21,452 nt of DNA from an uncultured Eubacteriales bacterium. Its GTDB lineage: Bacteria > Bacillota > Clostridia > UBA1381 > UBA9506. Shown here one piece after another: positions 14,919-21,452 of this stretch (position 1 is the first letter of the stretch; each line of letters opens with the position of its first letter). The stretch is from positions 1-21,452 of the forward strand of contig UQYH01000028.1 in assembly GCA_900545185.1 (NCBI GenBank). Direction: 5' to 3'. The position numbers and the translations under genes are program-made. The notes under the pieces are model-generated. The model had not been told where the DNA came from and searched no databases. It worked only from the letters and a program-made list of their open reading frames with translations.

Positions 14919-15635
14919 ATGCTGGTGATTATTAAAAAGTGGAATCTTGTTCTTTTAACGCTGATTATGTTGATTGTGGTTTGCGGTGCGGGACTTTTGG
15001 TGCGGCCGAGCAACGCCGTTCAAGTCAGTGCCGTGCCCGGATTCGGCAAGCGGATTGTTCTGGACGCAGGACATGGCGAGCCGGACGGCGGCGCTGTCGG
15101 CAGCAGCGGCGTGATGGAGAAAGAGCTGAATTTAAAAATAACAAAGTTTTTGCAGGCTTATTTAGAGCAGGGCGGCATGGAGGTTGTGTTGACCAGAGCC
15201 GATGACAGCGGCATTTATGACGCAGGCAGCCGCAACATTAAGCAAAAAAAACGAACGGATATTCACAACCGCGAAAAGCTGATGAATCATTCCGATGCGG
15301 ATTTGTTTGTCAGTATCCATATGAATAAATTTACAGACGCGCGATACAGCGGTCCACAGGTGTTTTATTCGGCTAATCATGCACAGTCCAAGCTGCTGGC
15401 AGAAGAAGTGCAAAAGGCGATGATTTCGGGTCTTGCACCAGAATCGGCGCGCGAGGTTAAAAAAGCAGGCAAGGAAATTTATCTGTTAAAGCAAGCCAAA
15501 CTGCCGGCCATCTTGATTGAATGCGGCTTTTTGTCAAACAGCCGCGAGGAAAAGCTGCTGCTCGACGAAGACTATCAAAAACAGGTTGCCTGGTCGATAT
15601 ATTGCGGCATTGTGCAATATTTTGCCGCCGGATAA
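14919..15635 (+). CDS. cwlD: N-acetylmuramoyl-L-alanine amidase CwlD
   Basis: Sporulation/germination amidase that removes peptide side chains so that muramic-delta-lactam can form in spore cortex. It has an N-terminal membrane anchor or signal segment (about residues 8-28, LVLLTLIMLIVVCGAGLLV) and then the Amidase_3 zinc domain: DAGHGEPDGGAVG with H52 as first ligand, the KELNL glutamate, the SIHMN histidine, and IECGFLSN with the catalytic Glu. Its 238 residues match B. subtilis CwlD, which favours this name over general autolysins carrying repeat domains. A GGGGAG site precedes the ATG. It is the clearest sign in the window that the organism makes endospores. Confidence 0.88.
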   Translation: MLVIIKKWNLVLLTLIMLIVVCGAGLLVRPSNAVQVSAVPGFGKRIVLDAGHGEPDGGAVGSSGVMEKELNLKITKFLQAYLEQGGMEVVLTRADDSGIYDAGSRNIKQKKRTDIHNREKLMNHSDADLFVSIHMNKFTDARYSGPQVFYSANHAQSKLLAEEVQKAMISGLAPESAREVKKAGKEIYLLKQAKLPAILIECGFLSNSREEKLLLDEDYQKQVAWSIYCGIVQYFAAG

Positions 15636-15663
15636 TCGGCCGCAATTACAAAGGAGAGTTGCT

Positions 15664-16806
15664 ATGAAAAAGTTTAAAATACCTTATTTAAATGTTTTGC
15701 CTGTGCTGTTGATAGCGTTTTTACTGTTTAAGCTTGTCAATAACACAGAGCTGTCAATCGGCGGTATTTTTCAAACGATTTACGGGTGTATCGCTTACTT
15801 TGTGTCCGGGTTTGTTATTGCATATTTAATGAATCCGGCAATGTGCTTTTTTGAAAGGCTGATTCAGTCGCGAAAGGACACCGAACGCATGAAGAAGTGC
15901 AAGCGAGGCGGTGTCATTGCGTTTTTATATTTGCTGTTTATCGGTATTATCACCATTTTTGTGGTAGCCATTATTCCGACTATCCGCACGGGTGTTCATG
16001 AGATTATGGATAATATTCCGCAATATACCACAATGATTGAAACGTGGCTGAACGACTTTTCGGTTTCCTCCGATCCTGAGCTTTCGGGCTTGATTGAAGG
16101 CCGTGTGGAGGAAGCCTTTAAGTTTTTGTATAATTGGCTGCAGGGTATGGACTTATCCTACATCGGCGGCGCCCTTTCGTCGGCCGTCAGTTCCTCAGCC
16201 ACAGCGTTGATGCGGATTGGCTTCGGGATGATTGTGTCCATCTACTTTTTGTTCAGCAAAGAGGCACTTATTATCAGCATTAAAAAGCTTTGCTATGCAC
16301 TGCTCGGTAAAAAATATGCGGATAAGCTGATGAATACGGGACGGCAGATCAATACCATTTTTTTGAATTTTATTGTCAGCAAGCTGTTGCAGTCCTTAAT
16401 TTTGTTCATTGTAGGGCTGGTTGTGCTGGTGCCGATTCGGATTCCGCTGGCACCGCTGATTTCCCTTTTTATTGCCGTAACCAATATGATTCCGTATTTC
16501 GGTCCATACATCGGTGCAATCCCCAGTATTTTGGTCGTGCTGTTTTACAGTCCGGTTATGGCGCTGTGGGTGGCGATTTACGCGGTTGGCGCACAAATTT
16601 TGGATAATACAATTATCGGCCCGAAGATCATGTCGGATCAGGTTGGCATCAGTCCGCTTTTGGTTATCGCCGGTGTCACGCTGGGCGGTACCTTCGGCGG
16701 CATATTGGGCATGTTTTTAGGCGTTCCGGTCATTGCGGTGATTAAATTGGTATTTTATGATCCTTATATTGAAAGAAAATTAAAGGAAAACGACATAACT
16801 TTGTAA
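15664..16806 (+). CDS. AI-2E family transporter (permease)
   Basis: A 380-residue polytopic membrane protein of the AI-2E exporter family (YtvI/PerM type). About eight membrane segments are visible, starting at LNVLPVLLIAFLLFKLV. A characteristic cytoplasmic/extracytoplasmic insert (about residues 95-175, with EIMDNIPQYTTMIETWLNDF) follows, then conserved SLFIAVTNMIPYFGPYIGAIPS and DNTIIGPKIMSDQVGISPLLVI. Substrates vary in this family and quorum-signal export should not be assumed; some members are ion antiporters. I use ATG 15664, with AAAGGAGAG upstream, 28 bases after cwlD; the frame stays open upstream into cwlD but has no ribosome site there. Confidence 0.87.
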   Translation: MKKFKIPYLNVLPVLLIAFLLFKLVNNTELSIGGIFQTIYGCIAYFVSGFVIAYLMNPAMCFFERLIQSRKDTERMKKCKRGGVIAFLYLLFIGIITIFVVAIIPTIRTGVHEIMDNIPQYTTMIETWLNDFSVSSDPELSGLIEGRVEEAFKFLYNWLQGMDLSYIGGALSSAVSSSATALMRIGFGMIVSIYFLFSKEALIISIKKLCYALLGKKYADKLMNTGRQINTIFLNFIVSKLLQSLILFIVGLVVLVPIRIPLAPLISLFIAVTNMIPYFGPYIGAIPSILVVLFYSPVMALWVAIYAVGAQILDNTIIGPKIMSDQVGISPLLVIAGVTLGGTFGGILGMFLGVPVIAVIKLVFYDPYIERKLKENDITL

Positions 16807-16850
16807 AATACATGCAAACAGTTGTATATTAGAAATTGTACAAAAAAGCC

Positions 16851-16879
16851 TTGCAAACCGTAAATATATATGATATAAT
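16851..16879 (+). promoter_or_regulatory. promoter of rpmE-secG
   Basis: TTGCAA (16851-16856) and a perfect TATAAT (16874-16879) are 17 bases apart, about 40 bases before rpmE. I saw only a weak hairpin (TTGTA/TACAA) ending the upstream gene. Confidence 0.75.
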
Positions 16880-16917
16880 TATTACGATATGCTAGATGGT
16901 TGAAAGAGGTGAAACAA

Positions 16918-17124
16918 ATGAAAGAAGGAATTCATCCGCAGTATTTCGACACGACGATTAAGTGTGCTTGCGGCAACGTGATAGAGACAGGCTCTACAAA
17001 AGAAAATATTACAGTTGAAATTTGTTCAAAATGCCATCCGTTCTTTACCGGCAAGCAGAAGCTGGTTGACACCGGCGGACGTGTTGAGAAGTTCAGAAAA
17101 CGGTTTGGCCTCAAGGAGCAGTAA
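16918..17124 (+). CDS. rpmE: 50S ribosomal protein L31, zinc-binding form
   Basis: A 68-residue large-subunit protein. The zinc ligands C16, C18, C36 and C39 (CAC...CSKC) are all present, so this is the C+ (RpmE) type used when zinc is plentiful rather than the cysteine-free L31B. HPFFTGKQK and the basic C-terminus are typical. AAAGAGGTG (16903-16911) lies 6 bases before the ATG. secG follows after about 50 bases with no convincing terminator between. Confidence 0.96.
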   Translation: MKEGIHPQYFDTTIKCACGNVIETGSTKENITVEICSKCHPFFTGKQKLVDTGGRVEKFRKRFGLKEQ

Positions 17125-17176
17125 ATTTTTTGCTGCTGTTTAGTACCCTTGGAAGAATTGATGGAGGTAAGTGCAA

Positions 17177-17416
17177 ATGTTGTTGGCTGTGCAGATTCTG
17201 CATATCATCATCACAATTGTTCTGATTGTTGTTGTTTTGTTCCAATCGGGGAAGGAAGCGGGTTTATCCGGTTCAATCGCCGGCGGTTCGGAAACCTTTT
17301 TTGGAAAAAACAAGGGCAGAACAATCGACGCGATTCTGGAAAAGTGGACATCAGTTATAGCGATTGCCTTTTTGGTAACATCGATTGCGCTGTTCTTTTT
17401 AGGCAAGGGCGCTTGA
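17177..17416 (+). CDS. secG: preprotein translocase subunit SecG
   Basis: A 79-residue accessory subunit of the SecYEG channel. It has two membrane helices (about residues 2-23 and 52-72) linked by the conserved cytoplasmic loop LFQSGKEAGLSGSIAGGSETFFGKNKGRTIDAILEKWT. ATG 17177 has GGAGG (17163-17167) 9 bases upstream; an in-frame GTG at 17171 is too close to it. In many Firmicutes secG is followed by rnr, smpB and tmRNA; none of these follows here. Confidence 0.94.
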   Translation: MLLAVQILHIIITIVLIVVVLFQSGKEAGLSGSIAGGSETFFGKNKGRTIDAILEKWTSVIAIAFLVTSIALFFLGKGA

Positions 17417-17432
17417 CAGAACTGATGATGCA

Positions 17433-17561
17433 GGGTTTATGATTGAAACCTCACGAAGAGCAGCGCCGCAAAACGGTACTGTAAATGATGTATAATCAAA
17501 AAGCTCGATGAGGTAACGGCCGAAGAACCGCAGCGTGGTTCAGCCGTTTGGTAAAGGTGTG
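17433..17561 (+). ncRNA. possible structured RNA between secG and efp
   Basis: This is the first half of a 308-base gap without a gene. Helices that can form in order are CCTCA (17449-17453) with TGAGG (17509-17513), enclosing GAGC (17458-17461) with GCTC (17503-17506) across a CGAA/GA internal loop, then AACGGC (17515-17520) with GCCGTT (17543-17548), enclosing GAACC/GGTTC (17525-17529, 17537-17541). A terminator follows. It matches no riboswitch class I could recall (SAM, lysine, cobalamin, TPP, c-di-GMP, T-box were considered). It may be a small RNA, an efp leader or simply the secG 3' region. Confidence 0.35.
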
Positions 17562-17594
17562 AAAACCGTGCGCTTTTTCAGCGTACGGTTTTTT
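17562..17594 (+). terminator. intrinsic terminator after secG
   Basis: AAAACCGTGCGC (17562-17573) pairs with GCGTACGGTTTT (17581-17592) with one G-U pair and a 7-base loop, ending in a six-T run (17589-17594). It ends the rpmE-secG transcript or acts in an efp leader. In 17595-17724 I found no confident promoter, only TTTTGCC/GGCAAAA (17616-17622, 17636-17642) and GCGCA/TGCGC (17666-17680) inverted repeats. Confidence 0.85.
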
Positions 17595-17724
17595 ATCTTT
17601 TAATTGAAATTTATGTTTTGCCGATTGTGATACAGGGCAAAATACAAGCAGATAAAATTAAATTTGCGCACGTCTTGCGCCTATGCGGCGGTGATTTGTG
17701 TAGAACAATGTATGGAGGTATAAT

Positions 17725-18282
17725 ATGATTTCAGCAGGCGAATTTAGAAACGGTGTCACCTTTGAATTTGAAGGTAATGTGTATCAGGTTGTAGAATTTC
17801 AGCATGTAAAACCGGGCAAGGGCGCAGCGTTTGTCAGAACAAAATTAAAAAACGTTATTTCCGGTGCGGTGGTTGAAAAAACCTTCCGTCCGACCGAAAA
17901 AATGCCGAAGGCGCATATTGAAAGAAAAAATATGGCATACTCTTATAACGATGGTGACTTATTCTACTTTATGGATAATGAAACCTTTGATATGATGCCG
18001 CTTTCTAAGGATCAGTTGGGCGATGCACTTAAATTTGTGACCGAGAATATGAATGTAACCATCCTTTCCTACAAAGGTTCTGTTTTTGGCGTTGAGCCGC
18101 CGACCTTTGTTGAGCTGAAGGTTACGGATACCGAGCCGGGCTTTAAAGGCGACACCAGCACAGGTGCTACAAAGCCTGCCACACTGGAAACCGGTGCAAC
18201 CATTAACGTACCGTTGTTTGTTGACCAGGATGATACCATCCGTGTAGATACCAGAACCGGCGAATATATGGAGCGTGTTTAA
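17725..18282 (+). CDS. efp: translation elongation factor P
   Basis: A 185-residue, three-domain, tRNA-shaped factor that rescues ribosomes stalled at polyproline. The N-terminal KOW-like domain has the modification loop HVKPGKGAAFVRTKLKN, with K32 between two glycines, the position modified in bacteria such as B. subtilis. The two OB domains follow, ending with the GATINVPLFVDQDDTIRVDTRTGEYMERV signature. GGAGG lies about 7 bases before the ATG. No epmA/epmB-type modification genes are in the window. It is 59 bases upstream of the zinc-ribbon gene. Confidence 0.97.
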   Translation: MISAGEFRNGVTFEFEGNVYQVVEFQHVKPGKGAAFVRTKLKNVISGAVVEKTFRPTEKMPKAHIERKNMAYSYNDGDLFYFMDNETFDMMPLSKDQLGDALKFVTENMNVTILSYKGSVFGVEPPTFVELKVTDTEPGFKGDTSTGATKPATLETGATINVPLFVDQDDTIRVDTRTGEYMERV

Positions 18283-18306
18283 ACGTTAGCATACTTGCCG
18301 ATAAAG

Positions 18307-18341
18307 AAAGGAGAGGACGCCGGGGGCGTCCGGATCATAAT
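18307..18341 (+). promoter_or_regulatory. ribosome site with a hairpin in the spacer
   Basis: AAAGGAG (18307-18313) is followed one base later by GGACGCC-GGG-GGCGTCC (18315-18331), a perfect 7-bp GC-rich hairpin, then 10 bases to ATG 18342. The linear spacing of 28 bases is too long for normal initiation. If the hairpin folds, the effective spacing is about 11. There is no other Shine-Dalgarno-like sequence near the ATG. Confidence 0.6.
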
Positions 18342-18767
18342 ATGGGATATTTATCTGAAAGAGCAGCTTACTTACAAGGCTTGGCCGAGGGCATGAAGCT
18401 TGCCGATAAAGGCGATGAAGGCAAAATGATAGAAAAAATGATTGACCTGATCGGCGAAATGGCATCCAGCATTGATGATGCTTATGATGCTGTTGAAGAA
18501 TGTGAAGACAGAATTGATGAGCTGGAAGATTTTGCGGAAGAAATTTCGGACATCTTTGACGGTGACGATGATTGCTGCGGCTGCGGCTCTGATCATTGTG
18601 ACTGCGATGACGATTTTGATGATGACGAGCTGGACGATGTGGACTTTTACGAAGTAAAGTGCCCGCATTGCGATGAAAAGGTCTTTTTTGACGAAGATAT
18701 GGTAAACAGCAGTGAGCTGGTTTGCCCCAACTGCGGCAAAAACATCGAAATTGAGGTTGAGGACTAA
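18342..18767 (+). CDS. CD1247-like acidic zinc-ribbon protein
   Basis: A 141-residue protein of unknown function. The N-terminal MGYLSERAAYLQGLAEG resembles the conserved opening of clostridial CD1247 N-terminal-domain proteins and fixes the start. A helical, coiled-coil-like stretch (about residues 30-70) is followed by a Cys/Asp-rich linker (CCGCGSDHCDCDDDFDDDE) and a C-terminal zinc ribbon with CPHC and CPNC pairs (about residues 107-130). The middle is strongly acidic. A nucleic-acid or protein-binding role is plausible but not shown. Its ribosome site is unusual (see the hairpin entry), and a strong terminator follows. Confidence 0.8.
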   Translation: MGYLSERAAYLQGLAEGMKLADKGDEGKMIEKMIDLIGEMASSIDDAYDAVEECEDRIDELEDFAEEISDIFDGDDDCCGCGSDHCDCDDDFDDDELDDVDFYEVKCPHCDEKVFFDEDMVNSSELVCPNCGKNIEIEVED

Positions 18768-18778
18768 TCAATCGGCTT

Positions 18779-18813
18779 GTTAGGTGTTAGGGGTGATTCC
18801 CTAATGCCTATAC
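18779..18813. repeat. short intergenic repeat, copy B
   Basis: GTTAGGTGTT, then AGGGGTGATTCCCTAATGCCTAT. It shares GTTAGG-GTT and TCCCTAATGC-TAT with copy A at 14826. TTAGGG (18788-18793) can pair with CCCTAA (18799-18804). It lies 11 bases past the zinc-ribbon stop and just before the terminator. Confidence 0.4.
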
Positions 18814-18816
18814 TCA

Positions 18817-18855
18817 AAAAAGGCGCCCAAACAATAAATGTTTGGGCGCCTTTTT
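18817..18855. terminator. bidirectional intrinsic terminator
   Basis: AAAAAGGCGCCCAAACA (18817-18833) pairs perfectly over 17 bases with 18839-18855 around an ATAAA loop, giving five Ts on either strand. It ends the efp/zinc-ribbon transcript and the opposing ABC importer transcript. Confidence 0.92.
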
Positions 18856-18868
18856 GTATGTAGCTGAC

Positions 18869-19624
18869 TTACAATACCTTGCTTAAAAACAGTTGTGTTC
18901 TCGGATTTTGAGGATGGTCAAAAATCTCTTCCGGTGTGCCTTCCTCAATAATTTGGCCGCCGTCCATAAACAGGACACGGCTGCCGACTTCACGTGCAAA
19001 GCCCATTTCGTGCGTAACAACAGCCATGGTCATGCCGGTTTCTGCCAAATTTTTCATAACGTCCAGCACTTCGCCGACCATTTCGGGGTCGAGTGCGCTT
19101 GTCGGTTCGTCAAACAGCATCACATCCGGCTCCATACACAAAGAGCGCACAATGGCAACACGCTGTTTTTGACCGCCGGAAAGCTGGCTGGGATAGGCGT
19201 TTGCGCGATCCTCCAGGCCGACCAGCTTTAATAATTCCATGGCTTTGGCTTCTGCTTCTGCCTCTGCCTTTTTTAAAAGCTTAATCGGCGCGATGGTCAT
19301 ATTGCGCAAAATCGTCATATGCGGAAACAGGTTAAAATGCTGGAATACCATACCCATTTTGCGGCGATACAGGTTTACATCCAGTTTAGGATTGGTAATG
19401 TCTGTACCCTCAAAATAAATTTTGCCTGCCGTTGGGATTTCAAGCAGGTTTAAAGAGCGCAAAAAGGTCGATTTACCGGAACCGGAGGGGCCGATGATAA
19501 CAACCACTTCGCCACGCTTAATCTCGGCCGTTACGCCGTCTAATGCGCGGATTGCGCCGCCGTTATAATACTTGCAAAGCTCTTCGGTACGGATGATAAC
19601 GGAATTGTTTGCTTTATCGCTCAC
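18869..19624 (-). CDS. polar amino acid ABC transporter, ATP-binding protein
   Basis: A 251-residue ATPase of the GlnQ/HisP class driving amino acid import. Walker A is GPSGSGKST, the Q-loop is in VFQHFNLFPH, the ABC signature LSGGQKQRVAI, Walker B VMLFDEPTSALDP, and the switch His is in VTHEMGFA. I use GTG 19624: GAGGAGG lies 10 bases upstream inside the permease gene, while the longer reading to 19645 starts with TTG before that site. It overlaps the permease by 11 bases, so the two are translationally coupled. The best guess is glutamine or another polar amino acid; the exact substrate depends on the binding protein. Confidence 0.95.
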   Translation of the reverse strand: MSDKANNSVIIRTEELCKYYNGGAIRALDGVTAEIKRGEVVVIIGPSGSGKSTFLRSLNLLEIPTAGKIYFEGTDITNPKLDVNLYRRKMGMVFQHFNLFPHMTILRNMTIAPIKLLKKAEAEAEAKAMELLKLVGLEDRANAYPSQLSGGQKQRVAIVRSLCMEPDVMLFDEPTSALDPEMVGEVLDVMKNLAETGMTMAVVTHEMGFAREVGSRVLFMDGGQIIEEGTPEEIFDHPQNPRTQLFLSKVL

Positions 19625-20309
19625 TTTTACGCAGCCTCCTCTCAAAAATGCCTAACAGCTTGGTCAGCACCATAACGATCACCAAATAAACAAGAGCAAT
19701 TAAAATAATCGGGTTAATATGGTCGTATGTCGTGTTCTTAATCTGTACGGCTGCTTTGGTAATGTCAACCACGGCCACATAACCGGCAACGGAGGTTTCC
19801 TTTAAAAGGGCGATCATTTCGTTACCGATGGCCGGCAAAATGTTTTTAAATGCCTGGGGTAAAATGATGTACTGCATGGTTCTGAGCTTTGAAAAGCCGA
19901 GCGCACGGCCTGCCTCCATCTGTCCGCTGTCTACGGCCATAATGCCGGAGCGGATTGTTTCGGCAACGTAAGCGCCGGAGTTGATACCGAAGGTGATCAT
20001 GGCGACAACGGTACCGTCCTTAGCCGAAACAAAAATGATAAAGAATGAAATTAAAAGCTGCACCATAACAGGTGTACCGCGGATTACCGTCAGGTATATG
20101 TTGCATACAATATCAAGCGGCCGAAGCGCCTTATTGTCATCGGCAAAAACCTTAATGATGGCAACAATGGTACCGATGATAACACCGATAATTAATGCGC
20201 CGACGGTGATGATAATTGTTTTTTCAAAACCGCTGATTAAAGTTTGATAGCGCGCGTCTACAATAAACGTGTTATATAAGGTATCCAGCCATTGGTTAAA
20301 CCAATTCAT
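19614..20309 (-). CDS. polar amino acid ABC transporter, permease
   Basis: A 231-residue inner-membrane subunit of the HisM/GlnP class. Membrane segments are visible at about residues 30-55 (IIITVGALIIGVIIGTIVAII), 85-120, and near the C-terminus (IILIALVYLVIVMVLTKLLG). The ATPase-coupling EAA loop is EAGRALGFSKLRTMQYIILPQA, and VIRGTPVMVQ is the usual family motif. Only one permease gene is present, so it probably works as a homodimer. A terminator-like hairpin separates it from the upstream binding-protein gene, which should lower its expression relative to that gene. Confidence 0.95.
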   Translation of the reverse strand: MNWFNQWLDTLYNTFIVDARYQTLISGFEKTIIITVGALIIGVIIGTIVAIIKVFADDNKALRPLDIVCNIYLTVIRGTPVMVQLLISFFIIFVSAKDGTVVAMITFGINSGAYVAETIRSGIMAVDSGQMEAGRALGFSKLRTMQYIILPQAFKNILPAIGNEMIALLKETSVAGYVAVVDITKAAVQIKNTTYDHINPIILIALVYLVIVMVLTKLLGIFERRLRKSER

Positions 20310-20345
20310 ATCATAACACCTTTCTTTATTTTTTCATAAGCGCAG

Positions 20346-20381
20346 GCCGTGAAACGGCTTGCCTCACACCGTATATTACGG
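20346..20381. repeat. two small hairpins before the permease gene
   Basis: GCCGT-GAA-ACGGC (20346-20358) and CCGTA-TAT-TACGG (20369-20381) are perfect 5-bp stems in the leader between the terminator-like hairpin and the permease. They may protect the 5' end of a processed or attenuated message. Confidence 0.35.
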
Positions 20382-20410
20382 AAAAACGGCGCAGGGGTTA
20401 GCTGCGCCGT
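20382..20410 (-). terminator. intercistronic terminator/attenuator
   Basis: On the minus strand ACGGCGCAG pairs with CTGCGCCGT (20410-20402 with 20394-20386), loop 7, followed by five Ts. It lies between the binding-protein stop and the permease start, so read-through would be partial and the binding protein made in excess. Confidence 0.75.
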
Positions 20411-20428
20411 AATGGAATCTGCTTTGCC

Positions 20429-21184
20429 TTACTCGGCATCATAGGGCAGGTCGTATTTTGCAAAGATTTCGGCCAACTTGCCTTCGGATTTCAGTTCGTC
20501 CAACGCCTTGTTGATTTTGTTAACCAATTCGGTGTTGCCCTTTTTGGTGGCGATTGCATAATTCTCTTTTGTTAAAGCCTCAGCCAAAACAACGGTTTTG
20601 CCTGCCTGCTTTTCGGAAAGGGATTTAGCAACCTCGTTATCGATAACAACTGCGTCAACCTTGCCGGTTGTTAAAGCCGAAATGGCTTCTGCACCGGTTT
20701 TAAAGGATTGAATGTTGTAGTTTTCATCCAGCAGATACTGTTCGCCGGTTGTGCCCTCCTGACAGGAAATGGTCTTGCCGGTCAGGTCGGCAGCTGTTTT
20801 AATTTCGCTGTCGGCAGTTACGATAATAGCCTGTGATGCTTTATAATAGTCATTGGAAAAGTCCATGTTCTTTTTACGCTCGTCATTAGCGGTAATACCG
20901 GCGATGGCAACATCGTATTTGCCGGTAGCGGCGCCGGTTAAGGCAGCGTCAAAGTCAATGTTGGTAATTTCCAGCTCCATGCCCAATTTATCTGCAATGG
21001 CTTTTGCAATGTCGGCATCGGCGCCGACAACCTCTTCACCCTCTAAGTACTCAAACGGCGGAAATTCAGCGTTGGTAGCCATGGTCAGCTTCTTTGAAGA
21101 AGAAGCACCGCCGCTGCAGGCAGAGAGCATAACAGCCATCATAACGGCTGCAACAGACAGACATAATAATTTCATGTGTTTCAT
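20429..21184 (-). CDS. polar amino acid ABC transporter, substrate-binding lipoprotein
   Basis: A 251-residue family-3 (SBP_bac_3) binding protein. The N-terminus is a lipoprotein signal ending in the lipobox LSAC, so the mature protein is lipid-anchored outside the membrane. Binding-domain motifs are TNAEFPPFEY near the mature start, ADIAKAIADKLG, DVAIAGITANDERKKNMDFSNDYY, and DAVVIDNEVA near the second lobe. GGGAGG is 9 bases before ATG 21184; the earlier in-frame ATG (21193) abuts the site and is unlikely. It is the first gene of the importer operon. Substrate specificity cannot be fixed from sequence; cationic or polar amino acids or cystine are possible. Confidence 0.93.
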   Translation of the reverse strand: MKHMKLLCLSVAAVMMAVMLSACSGGASSSKKLTMATNAEFPPFEYLEGEEVVGADADIAKAIADKLGMELEITNIDFDAALTGAATGKYDVAIAGITANDERKKNMDFSNDYYKASQAIIVTADSEIKTAADLTGKTISCQEGTTGEQYLLDENYNIQSFKTGAEAISALTTGKVDAVVIDNEVAKSLSEKQAGKTVVLAEALTKENYAIATKKGNTELVNKINKALDELKSEGKLAEIFAKYDLPYDAE

Positions 21185-21227
21185 TATAAACATCCTCCCA
21201 AAATATTGTTTTATTAATTTCTAATAT

Positions 21228-21256
21228 ATTATAACGCATAATTATGCATTTTTCAA
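21228..21256 (-). promoter_or_regulatory. promoter of amino acid importer with palindromic spacer
   Basis: On the minus strand TTGAAA (21256-21251) and a perfect TATAAT (21233-21228) are 17 bases apart. The spacer contains GCATAATTATGC (21236-21247), a perfect 12-bp palindrome between the two boxes, where a bound repressor would block polymerase. Confidence 0.7.
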
Positions 21257-21452
21257 CCCCTAAACAGAAAAAAAATTTAAAAAATGCGTTTTTTAGCTGT
21301 TTTTTTATACATCTGCTATGGCTTGGGTTGCTTAGGCACAAGTTATGGTATCCGAACTCGCACAAAGCACCGAAAAATCAGCCTTTTCCGTGTTGTCAGT
21401 CTTGCCATACGTCAGTATGGCTGCGCCTTTACGCCTTGAAAAGTCAAGATTT
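21257..21452. other. right-edge intergenic DNA, no gene seen
   Basis: No credible coding frame on either strand. It holds an A/T hairpin (AAAAAA-TGCG-TTTTTT, 21279-21294) inside AAACAG/CTGTTT (21263-21268, 21297-21302), possibly a weak terminator for a gene beyond the edge. The last 50 bases contain GCCATAC-GTCA-GTATGGC (21404-21421) and CTTGA-AAAG-TCAAG (21435-21448). This hairpin-bearing stretch may be the start of a dispersed repeat cut by the window. Confidence 0.4.

Noticed and set aside
17433..17561. tmRNA, or a SAM, lysine, cobalamin, c-di-GMP or T-box leader
   Set aside because: The signature core sequences of these classes could not be found; only generic helices are visible.

Overview
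The window reads as a chromosomal segment of a spore-forming Firmicute, most likely class Clostridia. The grounds are strong AGGAGG-type ribosome binding sites, a CwlD-type germination amidase, an M42 peptidase cluster, a CD1247-like zinc-ribbon protein, the cinA-recA pair and clostridial-style regulatory DNA. I cannot place it below class level. It looks like ordinary core chromosome: there is no phage, transposase, CRISPR array, rRNA or tRNA. The accessory-looking material lies in the intergenic DNA.

Layout: (1) 1-4612, + strand: a promoter, then murD and three overlapping M42 metallo-aminopeptidase paralogues. (2) 4739-5368, +: a DUF4190-like membrane protein. (3) 5374-5670: a 297-bp non-coding element made of consecutive hairpins and bounded by 14-bp inverted repeats, sitting between convergent genes. 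(4) 5699-6720, - strand: a small [2Fe-2S] thioredoxin-like ferredoxin behind an APH-fold kinase, preceded by a perfect match to the clostridial Rex operator. (5) 6959-8280, +: ymdB and a 5-formyltetrahydrofolate cyclo-ligase. (6) 8385-15635, +: a long run of tightly spaced genes led by a DUF6106-like membrane protein (own promoter with a palindrome), then cinA, recA, an MTA/SAH deaminase-type amidohydrolase, a Ppx/GppA phosphatase, mtaB and, after a short gap with a sigma-E-like promoter, cwlD. An AI-2E-family permease follows to 16806. (7) 16918-18767, +: rpmE, secG, a structured non-coding stretch with a terminator, efp and a CD1247-like zinc-ribbon protein. (8) A strong bidirectional terminator. 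(9) 18869-21184, -: a polar amino acid ABC importer (binding protein, permease, ATPase).

Together the genes cover peptidoglycan precursor synthesis and spore cortex hydrolysis (murD, cwlD), peptide turnover (M42 trio), genome maintenance and nucleotide repair (recA, cinA), one-carbon and methylthio metabolism (folate cyclo-ligase, mtaD-like), tRNA modification and translation (mtaB, rpmE, efp), secretion (secG) and amino acid uptake. The points most worth a second look are the hairpin-array element, the Rex-site ferredoxin/kinase operon, and a 7-bp perfect hairpin inserted between the Shine-Dalgarno sequence and the start codon of the zinc-ribbon gene.
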